A DNA stretch of 64,000 nucleotides from positions 868,001-932,000 of the forward strand of contig WIUZ02000012.1 in the NCBI GenBank assembly GCA_015956445.1, given 5' to 3'. This DNA is from Thelephora terrestris (lineage: Eukaryota; Basidiomycota; Agaricomycetes; Thelephorales; Thelephoraceae). Position numbers and translations under genes: made by a program. Below, piece after piece: positions 45,140 to 55,023 of the stretch; position 1 is the first letter of the stretch; every line of letters starts with the position of its first letter. The notes beneath the pieces are model-generated. The model was not told the origin of the DNA, ran no database searches, and saw only the letters and a list, made by a program, of their open reading frames with translations.

Positions 45140-48100
45140 ACGTGGTATAACCACAACCCGGGAGGAAAAAAAGCAAAACTTCCGAACCTTTCCCTACAAG
45201 AAATCGACCATATGATGGACCTCCCTGCCCCCAAGCGTACCAGAAGAGCTAAGAAGCGTTATGGAGAAGAAATCGTGCAGATGCGCGCACACATATCTAG
45301 CCGAATCGCGGGATCGAGCTCTGTACGTATCATATCAGATCAATATATGCGCTCTAGTTAAGTGATATTCATGAAATAATTTTTCCAGCGTGTTGAGAGA
45401 CGTGAGACGACCCCAGAACTGCCCCAGTTTACCCGTCCGATGGATGGATCTCAATTTGAAGAGACTCACCCCCCTGCCGCCTTAAGCAACGAAAACGAGG
45501 AGACTGACCGAGATCGCCTTCGTTCTCCTTCTCCGGCTGGTGACAGAATGGAAGAAGACCTCCTTCCACCCCCTCTTACCCTCACAAGGAACGATGCAGA
45601 TCCCCCAGATGATCAAGACGACCCTCCTCTCGATCCCGATCCCGGCGTACACCCTCCTCGCAATTTTGATTCTGACGAAGATCCCCCACCTCCTGATTCT
45701 GATTCTGACGAAGGCGATCCTCCTTCTGACGAAGATCCTGGCGAAGCTGCTCCTCCTATTGACACTGGTCCTGGTGAGGACGACCCTCCGCTTGACTCTG
45801 ATTCCGAGGAGGAGCCCCATATCACTTTGGATAAACTGAAGACCAGCTTCCAGTTTATCCAGATGGCCAAGGCAGCTACTCTGGAGTCCCAGTTCAGTCC
45901 GGCTGAACTCAGAACGCTTCGGGAGCCTCAGGAGGTCCATTTCTCTCCATCTGACGACCCAGATCTCCGGCTTTCCATCGACTTCTATATCTCGTCGCTG
46001 GATCACACTCAGTCCCAGAGGGCGTACTCTAAGGCTCAGTCTATTGTTCAGAGGACCTTCCCTAACTCGAACATGCTTTCTTATGACCAAGTTAAACGGC
46101 GGGTTTCTGACCTCTCTGGGATTGTCACCTGGAAACACGACATGTGCTTCCATTCTTGCGTCGGCTTCACTGGGCCCTATGCGAACCTAGAGACGTGTCC
46201 TGACCGTCGTTGTCTCGAGCCACGCTACGACCAAGAGGAGCTTCGGAAATCTCATGGGAAGAAGAAAGTTCCTCGAAAGCAATTTACGACCTTCGCTCTT
46301 GGTCCGCAACTACAGGCTCGTCGGAGGAGCTCTGAGATGTCTCGCAAGATGTCCTACCGGTGCGAGAAGACTCGGGAGGAACGAGCTCGCAATCTGGATG
46401 CCGAGGACTATAGCTTCGACGACATCTTCTGCGGCTCAGATTATCTCGAGGCCGTTGAAAAGGGCGAAATCTCTGATGACGATATGGTCGTTATGTTCTC
46501 TATTGACGGCGCGCAACTCTATCGCAACAAAAAATCGGATTGCTGGATCTACATCTGGCTTATTCTGGATCTTGCGCCTGATCAGCGCTACAAAATTCGC
46601 AACATTCTGCCCGGGGGTGTTATTCCAGGTCCTGGGCATCCGAAAAATTTAGATTCCTTCCTTTTCCCTGGATTGGCGCATCTCTCTGCCCTTCAAAAGG
46701 AAGGCTTGCGCATATACGACGCATACCGCCGCAGGGTATACACCTCCCTGATCTTCTTCCTCCTCACTCTTGCAGATGCCATCGCTATGGCAGATCTCAG
46801 CGGCTCTGTTGGCCATCACGGCAAGAGAGGCTGCCGTCTTCTCTGCGAGCTCATCGGGCGAAATAAACTGGGTGGCCCACACTACTATCCAGCTTTACTC
46901 CGACCCCATGATGACCCGGACGATCCAGATCCAGATCCGGAACGCACTCATCCGGACGTCAAAATCTCGAACCTTCCCTTGGTGGATCCACTCAAATATC
47001 GCGCAAATTTGAAGAAGGTCATCACTTCGCGGACCAATGCGGACTATCGAGAGAACCGACTCGACACTGGTATCAGGAAGGCCAGTCTATTTGATTGCCT
47101 CTCCCGTAGCCTCAAACCGCCAACTTGTTTTCCTGGCGACATCATGCATCAGCCGGTTATAAATCTTACGGCTCTGATGTTCGATCTCTGGTGCGATTGC
47201 GAAGGCTGTCGTAAGGCGGATCCTGATGGTGTCTGGGACTGGGCCGTTCTAAATGGAGATGTTTGGAAGACCCACGGAAAGAAGGTTGCGGACGCTGCGG
47301 TTTATTTCCCTCGTTCCTTCGACCGAACCCCTCGGAATCCGGCGAAGAAGATCTCAAGTGGCTATAAGGCCTGGGAACTGCTCCTCTATTTCTACGGCCT
47401 AGGACCCGGTCTCTTTTATGGAATTATTCCAGAGAAGTATTATCGACACTACTGTAAGCTAGTCATCGGTATTCGAATTATCTACCAACGCCGGATCTCA
47501 CGCCAACAACTCCAACTCGCCCACAAACTTCTTCTCGAGTGGGTCCTCGAATTCGAACTTCTGTATTATCAACGGAAGATCGAGCGCCTTCATTTTGTTC
47601 GGCAGTGTGTCCACTCGGTGACTCATCTCGGCCCTGAAACTGCCCGACTAGGACCACCTTCGCTTTCGGCCCAGTGGACCATGGAGCGCGTCATCGGAAT
47701 TTTCGGCTCGCTTATCAAACAGCCGTCCAATCCGTTTGCAAATCTTACGGAACAGGCCAAGAAGGTTGCAGAAATCAATTCCCTTGTTGCCATCTGGCCG
47801 GAACTCAAACCCAAGACGAGTGACCCCCACGGATCGATTGACATTGGCCAAGGATATCTCTTGCTGGGTCCCAAAGATGAGAAGCCCTATGACGTCCCTC
47901 AAGTTGAACAAGACGCCCTCGGAATGTTTTACTCCAGCATCCCAAATCGTGGATCCACCCCTCCAAAATCTATTTACCGATGGGGAAGACTCCGGATTCC
48001 AACTGAACAGGTTGCGCGTTCTTATTGGAAAGAGGAAGTCCGCTCGTCTAGAAGGGCACGTACCGATCGAAATCTTAAGGTACGCGAGCTTACTTCATTC

Positions 48101-48384
48101 GCGTCTGGGTTTTGATCTGCACTAACGTAAATCCCACAGGTTCTCCATCAGGGTGCCGTTCGTATTGCCGAGGCAAGATATTACTTCCGCACAGACATTG
48201 CTGGAGTTCGGGAGACCCTCGCCGTTTGTTCCCTCTACTCCCCCGCCAATGAACGACTTAACCGAGAGACGTACGGTGCCCTCAATGTATTTGAATACAA
48301 GGGTGAGGGTAGTTTAATCATTATTCGAGCGACGTCCATCATCTCAGTTGTAACGATGGTACCATTTGGTGAACAAGTTCAGGG
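45140..48384 (+). mobile_element. Central part of the Tnp2-type DNA transposon
   Basis: This stretch between the two LTR insertions holds most of the transposase, including the 891-codon frame from ATG 45440 to TGA 48115. Two introns are read: 45323-45388 and 48080-48139. The element probably also includes 44685-44783, 54768-54840 and the companion gene at 55024-57573; its outer ends were not located. Confidence 0.7.
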
Positions 48385-48739
48385 TGTTGAACCGAAGGTC
48401 TGTGTCCGGCAACAGGTCAACCGGCTCTACCGCTTCGTGCGAGAGCCGATGCCGGAGAGCGCTGAATAAGCGACCCGAAGGGACGGTGTCACATCAGTGA
48501 CCCGATCGATCGGTATAACGCGCGCGTGCCTTAAAGCCGCCGCACGGACCATGCATCAGTCACACTGTATAGATGTGACGTTAATAGAGTAGATAGTATA
48601 TATACCCCTCATGTGTCCATAGATAAATCAATCGCTTCTCTCTCTCTCTCTCCCACTAGCAACTAAAAAGCCTCACCCCTTCAGGTAAGGATTAGAGTAT
48701 CCATGTAGTAGTATAATATTATACTCTGCCTGCTCAACA
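48385..48739 (+). repeat. 5' LTR of the copia element
   Basis: 355 bp, beginning TGTTGAACCG and ending GCTCAACA, so the ends are the canonical TG...CA with a longer imperfect inverted repeat TGTTGA/TCAACA. It contains a TATA-like tract (tagtatatatacccc near 48595-48608) and a CT microsatellite (about 48635-48652). Confidence 0.97.
48595..48608 (+). promoter_or_regulatory. TATA-like tract in the 5' LTR
   Basis: AGTATATATACCCC within the LTR, the likeliest core promoter for the retrotransposon transcript. Function is inferred from position. Confidence 0.45.
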
Positions 48740-48752
48740 GGTTATGAGCCCG
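48740..48752 (+). other. Primer-binding site complementary to the initiator tRNA-Met anticodon arm
   Basis: GGTTATGAGCCC directly after the 5' LTR is complementary to GGGCTCATAACC, which is the anticodon stem-loop of eukaryotic initiator tRNA-Met with anticodon CAT. Pairing with the inside of the tRNA and not its 3' end is the half-tRNA priming mode known from Drosophila copia and Ty5. Confidence 0.8.
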
Positions 48753-49441
48753 GGCTATGCCCTGTGTTCCAAGCTGCGCCTCTGTGGCTGCGCTGTGAAC
48801 AGGCTCTGACCTTACCTTAGTGCGCCCTCTGTGGCTGCCACTGCGCTATTCAGGCTTGACTGTCTACTTGCTTAGAAAGCACTATTCACCATGTTCTTTT
48901 TGATTTGTAGGCTTACCCCTCATCAAAAGAATATGGAAAACGAACCTACCCTCATCGACCAAACGCCACCTCCAAAGGAGCTTAGAGCGCTGGACTTGGG
49001 GAAAGGGGATAACCTCAGAATGCGTATTAGACACGTACTAGAGGAGATAACAAAGCGCGCCCAAGAAGGCGGACCACGACGAGTCATACGTCGCGTCCCT
49101 AAGCAGTACTTCTTTTAGACATGTCAATAAACCTTCGCCTATCCACTGCGCAGGAAGGGGACTTAGAACAAAAAAGTCAAAAACCCCAAGAAGGGATGAA
49201 ACAGTGACTAGCCAAAGCTGAGCACAACACACATTCGTAGACCCCACAGGGGAGGGTAGTCGATTAACATCTGCCGACGGTGTGGAATGAGGCAATATGC
49301 GATAAAAGCTTCTCACTAAAGTAATCCTTGAAAGGAAAGACTGCTTCTCCCCCTTTCGTTTGCTTCTGGCACCAAAAGAAAAGCGTACGATAAACTGATG
49401 AAACTTGTTATTGGTTGCAGGACTTCCACCTCCCAAAACAA
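48753..49441 (+). other. Long leader of the copia element with a small ORF
   Basis: About 690 bp separate the primer site from the Gag ATG. The leader holds a 75-codon ATG frame at 48891-49118 that is rich in charged residues and ends RRVPKQYFF. A second in-frame ATG lies at 48933. An acceptor-like TTGGTTGCAG precedes Gag (49411-49420), so leader splicing is possible. The frame has no known domain. Confidence 0.5.
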
Positions 49442-52400
49442 ATGTCTTCTCAACTCACCTCCCTCGTCCCCGTCCTCTCCGGCCCGAACTACCAACAGTG
49501 GGCTGGGCCAATGCGTTCATACCTAATGTCGCAAGGACAATGGAGGACGATCCAGAAAAAGGAACCTACCCTCGAGGTATGGCCAAAAACTGAAGCCACC
49601 TATGATGCCGAGAACAACCTATTGACTCAGGCGCAGGAAGGCACTGATAACCAAGACGAAGTAGACGCATGGGCTGAGGCAAATGATAAAGCCCTCGGCA
49701 ACATCCTCCTGCGCCTTGTCCCGGATATCCAGTACAAGTACCGAGCTGAAACCAGCGCTGCCGCCCTTCTCAAAGCAATCGAGAAGGAGTATGGAAAGCC
49801 AGGGATCATCGGAATCTACCTGGAGTTCAAACATGCGATGGAGGTCAAGATCCACGAGGGACAAGACCCCACGCCCGCCTTAGACAAGTTTGCTTCCCAT
49901 ATCGGCCGACTTGAGAGCAACGGGGAAGACGCCGTCATCCCCCCTTTCATCAAAGCGATGATGCTCATGTCAAAGCTTCCTCCGTCATACAATAACATTC
50001 CACAGGCGGTTTGCCAGACGGAGGATCTAACCAAGCTTGATGTGGATGGTCTTCGGCGGTCAATCCTCCTCGCATGGGAGCAGACGTCCAACGGCAAAGG
50101 TAGACAGCAGGCGCATAGGCTGTCCAATGTACAGCGCACTCCTGGAAACCCCAATTTCCAGCAACAGCAGCAGTACAGCGGGGATCAACCCCAGGGCCAA
50201 GGTGGACGCGGGCGTAACCGACGAGGAACCAGAGGAGGCCGAGGAAGGTTCCAACAACAGGCACAACAGTCTGAGGAGCCCCCCATACCCTCTCCCATCC
50301 CCCCTCAACCTCCAGTTGCGTCTAGCTCCGGTATGTCAGCCACTGACTACGGCTTCGCCTCTATGGCAGCCTTTCCCACACGCTCCCTCCCGGTCCATCG
50401 TGAAGGTGCAGGGACCCCTTCCTTCTACCCCTCCGTTCAGAAGGCAAGAGATCTCTCAGCACGACTAGGCGTCACGCCCACGATTGAGACCCTCAAACGA
50501 CTGGAGCGCTCCTGCGAGCAGACGGTCGATCCTCGACCTCGCAAAAAGGCGCGTACCCCGCCAAGCGAGGATGAGGTGAGCCTGGGATGGTCGGGTGATG
50601 AGATGGTTGTTGGATCCCCCGTGTCGGTTGCCGGCCCGTCTGGCGGAAGGTATGAAACAAGTATTCAAGTGTTGAGTAACGATGCTAACGACTCCACAGC
50701 AGCTGAAGATAGACGTAATTCTTCAGTAGTAGCTTCCGAATACACTTGTTTGACCTTGTCCGCCCTGAGTGAAACTGAAGCCGTGTGGATGCTCGACTCT
50801 GGTGCATCCCGGCACTTTACCTTCGATATGAATGATTTTGTTGAATACGAGGCAATCGAGCCCATTCCTCTAAGGACTGCGACTACTTTCACAACGATCA
50901 TCGGTAAAGGAACGGTGATCCTCTACGTAGACGAAAGGGCTGTTAGGCTAAACCCTGTCTATTTTGTTCCTGAAATATCCCATAGGCTATTATCTCTTGG
51001 CCAGTTCCTCAAAAGCGGACTCTTCTCGAGGGGGAGTGCTCGCGAAATTTCACTCTACGAAGAAGAAACTAAGTTTCTTACCTTCCACCCTCGAACCGAG
51101 GATGATAGTATTTACATCATCAGGACTCTCCTCGGGGCGCAACTTACTGCTGCCAAAATTGAAACCATATACGATGCTGATTTTGAGATCATGCACCGCC
51201 GACTGGCTCACCCCTCTAAAGAAGTGATCCAAAAGGCCGGGAAACATGTCAAGGATTTTCCTCATGTCGAAATCCCAAGAGAGCACCTCTGTACTGGATG
51301 CGCGCAAGGAAAGATGACCAATAAAACCTTTCCCCCTTCCAGCACCAGAGCGACTGCCCCTTTCGAGCTGATCCACTCGGACCTGAAGACCTTCCCCATT
51401 GAATCCTATCGCAAATACAAGTACTCAATCGTCTTCTATGACGACTATACCTCACACGCCTGGACCATGAATTTGCGCACTAAGGACGCTGCACTCGTGG
51501 CTACCAGGCATTTCCTGGCTATGGTTGAAACCAAGTACCAGAAGAGAGTACGCCGATGGATGTCCGATGCCGGGGGAGAATACACGTCCCTAACATTTAC
51601 AACGATGCTCAAGGAAAAGGGAATCGAGATCCTCCAGTCTATCCCGCATGCACACCAGCAAAATGGCCGCGCGGAAAGGATCATTCGAACATTGATGGAT
51701 AAGGCAGAATCCATGAGATTACAGGCTTGCCTCCCTCAATCCTGGTGGGAATTCGCCATTGACCACGCAACTCACGTTTACAATCGAACGCCGAATCGTC
51801 GCCTAAACTGGCAGACCCCATTCCAGCTATTGAATGGAAGTAAGCCATCGATTGATCATCTTCGGGTCCTCGGTTGCGGAGCATACGTCTTCATCCCGGA
51901 AGAAGTACGGGTAAATAAACTCGCACCCCGGTCGGAGTTGATGACCTACCTAGGGACCCACCCGGGAGGAAAAGGATGGATCTTCATGCGCGGACCAAAT
52001 AACATTATCTTCTCCGCCGCACAAGCCACCTTCGATGAGTTGCACTTTCCAAAGTGCCCAACTGCCAGTACACGGCGCAACACACGGCTGCAATCTGCTG
52101 CGCCACCCTTACCCAGTCATCACTGTCATAAAGACGGTGACTGCCAGTGTCCCCTTCCAGGAGGACAAGAGGAGGATGACGCAACACCCTCAGCGCGTCC
52201 CAAACCTACCCCCAAGCCTTCCTCAAAAGGCAAGGAACGTGCTATTGAGCCCGCACCACAGCCACAAACGCCGGTGCAATCTAGAGCGCCCAGTTCGGAG
52301 CCGCCGAGATCGCCTACGCCCAGCTCTAGCTCTGATTCCGGCCCTGAAGATGCACCACCCGCTCCGCCAGCGGTTATGCCTCCATCACCTATTAAAGCTC

Positions 52401-54331
52401 GGAGGCCTCAGCGTGAGCGGAAAGTACCGGCCAAGCCCGGCAATGTTTACGGTAGTAAACACCCGGTAGAAATAATTAAGTCTACCCGGCGAATGAAGGA
52501 TTGGAAGAAGGTTGTCGGGGATTTTTCCGCGGCACCTAGGCGCGGGCGAAGTTCAGGAACAGTTCCCGGACCTAGCACGCAGCCACTCCCTGAGAGAGAA
52601 TCCTCCGCCGAGGAAGAGACTGAAGTGGTGTCGGAGTCCGAAGATGAGGTTGAGAAATCCGTTGAACCATCCGGATTTACCACCCCTGAGGAGGACACTG
52701 ACGCCCTTCTAGCTAGGCTATGCCGGGAAGGGGGAGTAGAACTCCAAAACCTCTTGATTTCGAAGGCTGTCTCACCAACCGCCGACGGAAAAACTCCAAA
52801 AGAATGGAAATACCGAGACATCGCCACACTACCACAGGCTGAGCTCGAGGAATGGAGGACAGCTTGCAACGAAGAGTTGGAAGCTCTTCGCAAGCGTAAC
52901 GTATACGACCTGGTGGAGCGCCCCCGAGGCCGCAAGGTTATTAAAAACCGCTGGGTATTCGACCAGAAACCAGATGGTCGCAAGAAAGCCCGCTTAGTAG
53001 CGAAAGGCTTCTCACAGGTTGAGGGAATGGACTACGATGCCGTGTTCTCCCCCGTTGTCCGATTCGAGACAGTGCGCCTAATATTTGCAATGGCCGCCCT
53101 CGGAGGATGGGTCCTTAAAGGACTTGATGTTCGAAATGCGTACCTATATGGCGAACTCGACGAGGAAATCTACATGGAACAACCAGAGGGATTCGTAGCT
53201 CCTGGAAAAGAGACTCATGTTCTCCGCTTAAAGCGTGCCCTCTACGGACTGAAACAAGCCGGACTCGCATGGTGGCGAGCCCTGAAACGGTCCATGGAAA
53301 AGCTCGGATTCAAATCCTTGAGCTCAGATGCCGGGATCTTCATTTACCAGGATAAAGATGGAAAATTCGTAATTGCGTTAATCTATGTAGACGATGCCAT
53401 TTTTACCGGACCCCACACAGCGCTTACGGAGCAGCTCAAGGGGGAGTTCATGAAGATATGGGAAACTAGGGATCTAGGAGACCTAACCGATTTCCTCCGC
53501 ATGAGGATCACCCGACATGGCAGCAAGATTTCTATAGATCAATGCGCCTACCTCCAGACAGTCCTCGAGCGATGTGGGATGCAAAATGCAAAAGTTGCTC
53601 CAACCCCCCTTCCAGCCGGGTATGTACCAACTCCATCAACAGAGGTAGCATGCCCGGAAAGACGAAGCAGGTTCCAGACCATAATCGGTTCCTTACTGTA
53701 CCTAATGCTGGGTACCCGACCTGATATCGCCTTCGCGGTCACCAAACTTGCGCAATATGCTGCAAACCCATCAAAAGAGCACGTCGAGAAAGCGCTGTAT
53801 ATCTGCCGCTATTTAATCGGGACTTCCAAATATCGATTAACCTACGACGGAGATTCACGGGAAGGTATCTCAGCCTGCACCGACTCAGACTGGGCCTCAG
53901 ACCCCACTCAGAGACGATCCCAAAGTGGATACTTTGTCCGAATGGCAAAAGGACTCATCTCATGGACCTCAAGAGCGCAGAGAACCATTGCGCTGTCGTC
54001 CACTGAGGCTGAATACATGGCGCTTTCCGATTGTAGCCGCCAAGTAGTCTGGATGCATACCCTACTGGGGGAGCTCGGCTATGACCTTAAAGTCATCCCA
54101 ATCTGCGGAGATAACCAAGGCTCGATCTTTATCGCCTCAAACCCGGTCACTGAAAAGAGGTCGAAACACATTGACATCCGCTATCATTATATTCGCGAAG
54201 TCATCAATGATGGACGCGTGGTAGTGTATTTCATTCCCGGAGATGACAACCCCGCGGATCTCCTGACGAAGAACCTTGGAGTCGTCAAACTCAGAAAATT
54301 TAGAGATGCCTTAGGCCTTGAATTCTTCTGA
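49442..54331 (+). CDS. Copia Gag-Pol polyprotein
   Basis: One frame of 1,629 residues from ATG 49442 (MSSQLTSLVPVLSG). Gag has the UBN2-like start GPNYQQWAGPMRSYLMSQGQW. It ends in a Gly/Arg-rich patch (GRGRNRRGTRGGRGRF) and I see no CCHC zinc knuckle. The protease has DSGAS. The integrase has the HHCC finger (MHRRLAHPS, CTGCAQGK), then catalytic D (HSDLK), D (MSDAGGEY) and E (NGRAERII). A proline-rich spacer (about 52170-52400) precedes reverse transcriptase: KNRWVFDQKPDGRKKARLVAKGF, LDVRNAYLYGELDEEIYM and the catalytic YVDD. RNase H has TDSDWASDP, SSTEAEYMAL and GDNQGS. No stop or frameshift was seen, so all enzymes look functional. Confidence 0.96.
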   Translation: MSSQLTSLVPVLSGPNYQQWAGPMRSYLMSQGQWRTIQKKEPTLEVWPKTEATYDAENNLLTQAQEGTDNQDEVDAWAEANDKALGNILLRLVPDIQYKYRAETSAAALLKAIEKEYGKPGIIGIYLEFKHAMEVKIHEGQDPTPALDKFASHIGRLESNGEDAVIPPFIKAMMLMSKLPPSYNNIPQAVCQTEDLTKLDVDGLRRSILLAWEQTSNGKGRQQAHRLSNVQRTPGNPNFQQQQQYSGDQPQGQGGRGRNRRGTRGGRGRFQQQAQQSEEPPIPSPIPPQPPVASSSGMSATDYGFASMAAFPTRSLPVHREGAGTPSFYPSVQKARDLSARLGVTPTIETLKRLERSCEQTVDPRPRKKARTPPSEDEVSLGWSGDEMVVGSPVSVAGPSGGRYETSIQVLSNDANDSTAAEDRRNSSVVASEYTCLTLSALSETEAVWMLDSGASRHFTFDMNDFVEYEAIEPIPLRTATTFTTIIGKGTVILYVDERAVRLNPVYFVPEISHRLLSLGQFLKSGLFSRGSAREISLYEEETKFLTFHPRTEDDSIYIIRTLLGAQLTAAKIETIYDADFEIMHRRLAHPSKEVIQKAGKHVKDFPHVEIPREHLCTGCAQGKMTNKTFPPSSTRATAPFELIHSDLKTFPIESYRKYKYSIVFYDDYTSHAWTMNLRTKDAALVATRHFLAMVETKYQKRVRRWMSDAGGEYTSLTFTTMLKEKGIEILQSIPHAHQQNGRAERIIRTLMDKAESMRLQACLPQSWWEFAIDHATHVYNRTPNRRLNWQTPFQLLNGSKPSIDHLRVLGCGAYVFIPEEVRVNKLAPRSELMTYLGTHPGGKGWIFMRGPNNIIFSAAQATFDELHFPKCPTASTRRNTRLQSAAPPLPSHHCHKDGDCQCPLPGGQEEDDATPSARPKPTPKPSSKGKERAIEPAPQPQTPVQSRAPSSEPPRSPTPSSSSDSGPEDAPPAPPAVMPPSPIKARRPQRERKVPAKPGNVYGSKHPVEIIKSTRRMKDWKKVVGDFSAAPRRGRSSGTVPGPSTQPLPERESSAEEETEVVSESEDEVEKSVEPSGFTTPEEDTDALLARLCREGGVELQNLLISKAVSPTADGKTPKEWKYRDIATLPQAELEEWRTACNEELEALRKRNVYDLVERPRGRKVIKNRWVFDQKPDGRKKARLVAKGFSQVEGMDYDAVFSPVVRFETVRLIFAMAALGGWVLKGLDVRNAYLYGELDEEIYMEQPEGFVAPGKETHVLRLKRALYGLKQAGLAWWRALKRSMEKLGFKSLSSDAGIFIYQDKDGKFVIALIYVDDAIFTGPHTALTEQLKGEFMKIWETRDLGDLTDFLRMRITRHGSKISIDQCAYLQTVLERCGMQNAKVAPTPLPAGYVPTPSTEVACPERRSRFQTIIGSLLYLMLGTRPDIAFAVTKLAQYAANPSKEHVEKALYICRYLIGTSKYRLTYDGDSREGISACTDSDWASDPTQRRSQSGYFVRMAKGLISWTSRAQRTIALSSTEAEYMALSDCSRQVVWMHTLLGELGYDLKVIPICGDNQGSIFIASNPVTEKRSKHIDIRYHYIREVINDGRVVVYFIPGDDNPADLLTKNLGVVKLRKFRDALGLEFF

Positions 54332-54398
54332 GCACATACCTCCAACTTACTACAGTCCAGTTCCCACCAATGAAGTTATATAGGGAGCTGTACTTAGT

Positions 54399-54407
54399 AA
54401 GGGGGAG
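54399..54407 (+). other. Polypurine tract
   Basis: AAGGGGGAG immediately before the 3' LTR, the expected plus-strand primer for reverse transcription. Confidence 0.9.
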
Positions 54408-54762
54408 TGTTGAACCGAAGGTCTGTGTCCGGCAACAGGTCAACCGGCTCTACCGCTTCGTGCGAGAGCCGATGCCGGAGAGCGCTGAATAAGCGACCCG
54501 AAGGGACGGTGTCACATCAGTGACCCGATCGATCGGTATAACGCGCGCGTGCCTTAAAGCCGCCGCACGGACCATGCATCAGTCACACTGTATAGATGTG
54601 ACGTTAATAGAGTAGATAGTATATATACCCCTCATGTGTCCATAGATAAATCAATCGCTTCTCTCTCTCTCTCTCCCACTAGCAACTAAAAAGCCTCACC
54701 CCTTCAGGTAAGGATTAGAGTATCCATGTAGTAGTATAATATTATACTCTGCCTGCTCAACA
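54408..54762 (+). repeat. 3' LTR of the copia element
   Basis: 355 bp that read the same as the 5' LTR over the whole length by eye. It is followed by the second target duplication CAGGG (54763-54767), after which the transposase frame resumes. Confidence 0.97.
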
Positions 54763-55023
54763 CAGGGACGTTCTACCTTCTTTTTTTTAGTAGAAAAATT
54801 TGCACTAGGCGTAGTTGATACAGGTGTAATTTTAGAGTAGGGCAAGGATATACAGGATAGCTGGTGTACCGTGATTTAATGTATTTTGATCGGAGTAGAT
54901 ACACTTCGCCTCGGTTAGATCAGATAAGCCCGATCGGACTCCGTGTTTCTGCGTCCGTTCGCCCAATTTTTTTCTCTTTTTCTCTTTTCTCAGCTTTTCT
55001 TCCTACCACCACCTTCTTCCAGG

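Larger units (their letters stand above)
48385..54762 (+). mobile_element. Complete Ty1/copia LTR retrotransposon, apparently intact
   Basis: 6,378 bp with 355-bp LTRs at both ends, a 5-bp target duplication CAGGG (48380-48384 and 54763-54767), a primer-binding site just inside the 5' LTR, a polypurine tract just before the 3' LTR and one uninterrupted Gag-Pol frame. The order protease, integrase, reverse transcriptase, RNase H defines the copia class. LTRs read as identical, which indicates a very recent insertion. The element lies in the last coding exon of the Tnp2-type transposase. Confidence 0.97.
44685..54840 (+). pseudogene. Tnp2-type (Plavaka/CACTA-like) transposase broken by two LTR insertions
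   Basis: Transposase of the basidiomycete Tnp2 type. Exons: 44685-44783 (interrupted by the solo LTR 44784-45137 and TSD) continuing 45143-45322; 45389-48079; 48140-48384 (interrupted by the copia element) continuing 54768-54840. Ignoring each insertion with one TSD copy, every part joins in frame and the total is about 1,095 residues. The first exon carries a cysteine-rich zinc-finger-like start (PCKCAKCALH, RTWYNHNPGG). Then comes a Pro/Asp-rich acidic linker, followed by the core with SIDGAQLYRNKKSDCWIYIW, LPGGVIPGPGHPKNLDSFLFPGL, VGHHGKRGCRLLCEL, GPHYYPALL, FPGDIMHQPVINL and LGPPSLSAQWTMERVIG. The central 891-codon frame (45440-48115) is intact, so a truncated product is conceivable, but the full enzyme cannot be made. 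Family assignment is from memory of these motifs; exact superfamily placement is less certain. Confidence 0.85.

Noticed and set aside
45482-46153. 223-codon minus-strand frame
   Set aside because: It is the antisense shadow of the acidic Pro/Asp-rich part of the Tnp2-type transposase and has no domain.
44784-54762. One large element bounded by the inverted LTR and the last LTR
   Set aside because: Each insertion has its own target duplication (GGACG and CAGGG), so they are two separate events.
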